Shown piece by piece: positions 62,029 through 64,000 of a DNA stretch of 64,000 nt; position 1 is the first letter of the stretch, and each line of letters begins with the position of its first letter. This stretch comes from CBDCFT01 sp965216365 (GTDB lineage Bacteria; Pseudomonadota; Gammaproteobacteria; Arenicellales; CBDCFT01): contig CBDCFT010000019.1 of assembly GCA_965216365.1 (NCBI GenBank), positions 124,001-188,000 of the forward strand. The letters are read 5' to 3'. The notes under the pieces were generated by a model. It ran no database searches and had not been told where the DNA came from. It was given only the letters and a program-made list of their open reading frames with translations. Position numbers and translations under genes: made by a program.

Positions 62029-63478
62029 GTCGTCCCTGAAGTATTCACTAATTTGCGATGAATAGAGTCTGCAATCGTGATTGGTCGATTTTGTCATTCG
62101 TCGGCAGGTACTTTTCGCAGACACAATAAAACCAAGCCAACAGCTTGGCTAGATTGTAAGCGGCTGCTGCGAGCACGACATTGGCCTGATCACCGGCATT
62201 GCCCTTGAGATAATTTCTCCCCAACCGGTGGTCTGATTTAAGATGGCCAATAGTCGGTTCAATCGCTGCCCGTCGCTTCATCCATTTGCGTACACTGGCG
62301 CTGGCACGTTTGGGTATTTTTCCAACAATGTGGACCCGGGTTTGTTTTACCCCATGCCCTCTATAGCCTTGGTCAACATAAGCAAATTGGGGTGTAATGC
62401 CGGTAAGTGTTTGCGTTTGTTGTAATGCCGCCTGCAGGGTATGACCATCGTAGGGGTTACCCGGTAGTGACTGTGCACCGATCAGCCAATTGCCTTTTGA
62501 GGTGGTGACCAACGAGGCTTTGTTACCAAACTCATAGCGTTTGTGTGCTTTGCCCTTGGCAATGCACCGCACATAGGGTTCATGCACACTGTACAGCTTA
62601 TTCGTGTCATGGCGTTGTTGATCGAACAGGCGCTTGGCTTGCAGCAATAGAGGTTGCAGGGACTGATCATCACTATCACATTTGCGCTCAATATCGCGCA
62701 TCACGCGGCCCAAATAGGTCTTGAGTTTGCGGGTTTGTTTCGCCGCGCGCCTCATCTGACGAGCATTGGCATAGCGGCTTTGCAGGATGAACGCCTTGTG
62801 ACCCACCCGCCGATAGCTTTGACGCAAACGGATACCACGTCGCTGCGCCTGTCGAACCAGCGTTTTGCGCATCTTGTGATACAACCGCGCATCGGTGGGG
62901 AACGCAATGGCCTTCTCCTGCACCGTGGTATCCACGTTCACATGCTTGAGTGCTGTCGATTTTAACGCGCGTGTGCGCAGCGCCACGTTGATAGTTTCGG
63001 CCAATAACACGTCGAGCTTATCGCCTACCCGTTGACGCCACTTCACTAAGCTGGTGGGGTGCAGTGGCAGGTCGTGCTGTAGGTGATCAAAACCACAAAA
63101 GTACTGCCAATACGGGTTCTCCACCCAACGCTCAACCACGCTCTCATCGCTTTCGTTGAACGTGTACTTCAGATAATGCAATCCCACCATTAATCGGGTC
63201 GCTAAGGGTGGTTGACCGGGGCCAGGGGCGTAAAACACTTCGACTTCGCGCTCAATCCGATCCCAATCGATTTGTTCCGCCAATCGGCATAATGGGTGGG
63301 ATAAATTCAGAATCTGAGACAGGTGAGAGCGAAATAAATCCGGGTGATTATCAGGCTTTTTGGGCTTCATCTTTTGCCAGCTTTTGCATCCATTTGATCA
63401 TTTTCTTGCAATTCATTTTATCAAATTGACTATCCTTCCTCTTTATTTTTAACAACTTGTCAATTCTTCAGGGACGAC
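62029..63478. mobile_element. IS5-family insertion sequence, complete
   Basis: 1450 bp bounded by 13-bp perfect terminal inverted repeats GTCGTCCCTGAAG (62029-62041) and CTTCAGGGACGAC (63466-63478). Direct repeats TAGTTA flank it at 62023-62028 and 63479-63484. The single transposase gene runs on the minus strand. The element appears intact and recent. Confidence 0.9.
62048..63370 (-). CDS. IS5-family transposase
   Basis: 440 residues. The N-terminal domain (HPDLFRSHLSQILNLSHPLC, LATRLMVGLHYLKYTFN) is followed by the DDE core: VNVDTTVQEKAI (first Asp), YVDQGYRGHGV (second Asp) and RRAAIEPTIGHLKSDHRLGRN (Glu). Full length without frameshift; likely active. Confidence 0.93.
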   Translation of the reverse strand: MKPKKPDNHPDLFRSHLSQILNLSHPLCRLAEQIDWDRIEREVEVFYAPGPGQPPLATRLMVGLHYLKYTFNESDESVVERWVENPYWQYFCGFDHLQHDLPLHPTSLVKWRQRVGDKLDVLLAETINVALRTRALKSTALKHVNVDTTVQEKAIAFPTDARLYHKMRKTLVRQAQRRGIRLRQSYRRVGHKAFILQSRYANARQMRRAAKQTRKLKTYLGRVMRDIERKCDSDDQSLQPLLLQAKRLFDQQRHDTNKLYSVHEPYVRCIAKGKAHKRYEFGNKASLVTTSKGNWLIGAQSLPGNPYDGHTLQAALQQTQTLTGITPQFAYVDQGYRGHGVKQTRVHIVGKIPKRASASVRKWMKRRAAIEPTIGHLKSDHRLGRNYLKGNAGDQANVVLAAAAYNLAKLLAWFYCVCEKYLPTNDKIDQSRLQTLFIAN

Positions 63479-63505
63479 TAGTTAAACAAACCGCAGTACG
63501 GTCAT

Positions 63506-64000
63506 CTAGCTTTGCACATTGATTATGATTTTTCCTTTATGACGCCCTTCTCCAAAGTAACGCAAGGCTTCAGGCACTTCACTTAATGAGTAAGTTCTAT
63601 CGATAATACAAACAAGTTCGCCGGCTTCCATCAGCGTCTTGAGATCAGCCAGACCTTTGTTTGGTCCCTCTGCCACCAGGCAAAGTTTCCTGTCCTCACG
63701 GGTGAGTAAGGCAATAAAATTCAAGAACCACAGCTGGTAGACCCTAAACATCGATCCGCCAACCATGGCATAGGTGCCTCCGGGGTTTAACGTGCGTTTG
63801 ATATCAAACATTGAACGATAGTTTTGACAATCGATAATCAAATCGTAACATTCCCCAGTTTTTGTGAAGTCTTTACAGGCGTAATCGATAACGTGATCCG
63901 CACCAACCGTACGCACAACATCTAATTTATGTGCAGCATCCACGCCAGTGACTTCCGATCCATCGAGTTTGGCAAGTTGAATCGCGAATGTACCGACACC
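63506..64000 (-). CDS. Zinc-type/MDR alcohol dehydrogenase, C-terminal part (5' end outside window)
   Basis: The frame is open at the window end. Visible residues include the Rossmann GVGTFAIQLAKLDGSEVTGVDAAHKLDVV, then VRTVGADHVIDYACKDFTKTGE and a C-terminal GEGRHKGKIIINV, as in NAD(P)-dependent MDR dehydrogenases. No zinc ligands are in the visible part. Interruption by the IS5 element lies downstream of its stop, so it is not damaged. Confidence 0.85.
   Translation of the reverse strand, partial: GVGTFAIQLAKLDGSEVTGVDAAHKLDVVRTVGADHVIDYACKDFTKTGECYDLIIDCQNYRSMFDIKRTLNPGGTYAMVGGSMFRVYQLWFLNFIALLTREDRKLCLVAEGPNKGLADLKTLMEAGELVCIIDRTYSLSEVPEALRYFGEGRHKGKIIINVQS

Overview
The window looks like the chromosome of a free-living, probably marine gammaproteobacterium. 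The case rests on gene content judged by recognition, not by search: a fused indolepyruvate ferredoxin oxidoreductase, a 2-aminoethylphosphonate-type importer, the DgcN/DgcA pair known from marine bacteria, FNR/Anr-type boxes, REP-like palindromes, and an integron-type cassette array without an integrase. No rRNA, tRNA or CRISPR array was seen. Genus is not determined.

Layout. 1-10.1 kb: a catabolic-looking cluster with two glutamine-synthetase-fold ligases, a MetX-like alpha/beta hydrolase, a DMT exporter, an orphan AllG/YlbE (DUF1116) protein, a nucleotidyltransferase, an APC permease, a phosphoesterase and a TetR regulator. A related sequence motif lies before the TetR gene, between the exporter and the second ligase, and (weaker) before the phosphoesterase. 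Three consecutive genes here carry single-base frameshifts. 10.1-13 kb: a GrlR-like remnant and a detoxification group (GFA, GST, DUF1330, glyoxalase I). 13-17 kb: a three-gene 2-AEP/iron-type ABC importer. 17-22 kb: a D-amino-acid locus (Ddl, class IV aminotransferase, DgcN, DgcA) and an OsmC protein.

22.2-23.4 kb is a solitary integron-type gene cassette. 23.4-23.8 kb holds REP-like palindromes and a 29-bp tandem repeat. 23.8-42 kb is mostly housekeeping and catabolic: IorAB, PrpD-family, quinone reductase, an HslV-like Ntn hydrolase, DjlA, a PhoPQ-like pair, a retropepsin, a tartrate/D-malate-type dehydrogenase, a D-2-hydroxyacid dehydrogenase, a TauE/SafE transporter, and a UbiD/UbiX pair. 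42-47.5 kb is accessory: small genes, a frameshifted IS110-family element and a beheaded LysR gene.

47.6-50.8 kb is an array of five cassettes on the minus strand, each following the integron rule that the half-core at its 5' edge is the reverse complement of the R'' core at its own 3' end. Its upstream flank shares a 51-bp palindrome-rich sequence, in inverted orientation, with the solitary cassette at 22 kb. No integrase gene is present in the window. 50.9-61.2 kb carries a NarXL-like pair, thioredoxins, c-type cytochromes, a permease, a rhomboid protease and a stress block (host-attachment-like protein, CBS protein, two universal stress proteins) with five FNR-like boxes. 61.3-64 kb has a dienelactone-hydrolase-like gene, an intact IS5-family element and a truncated MDR dehydrogenase.

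The best candidates for undescribed biology are the TetR-linked ligase/AllG cluster and the shared 51-bp attI-like site flanking two separated cassette loci.
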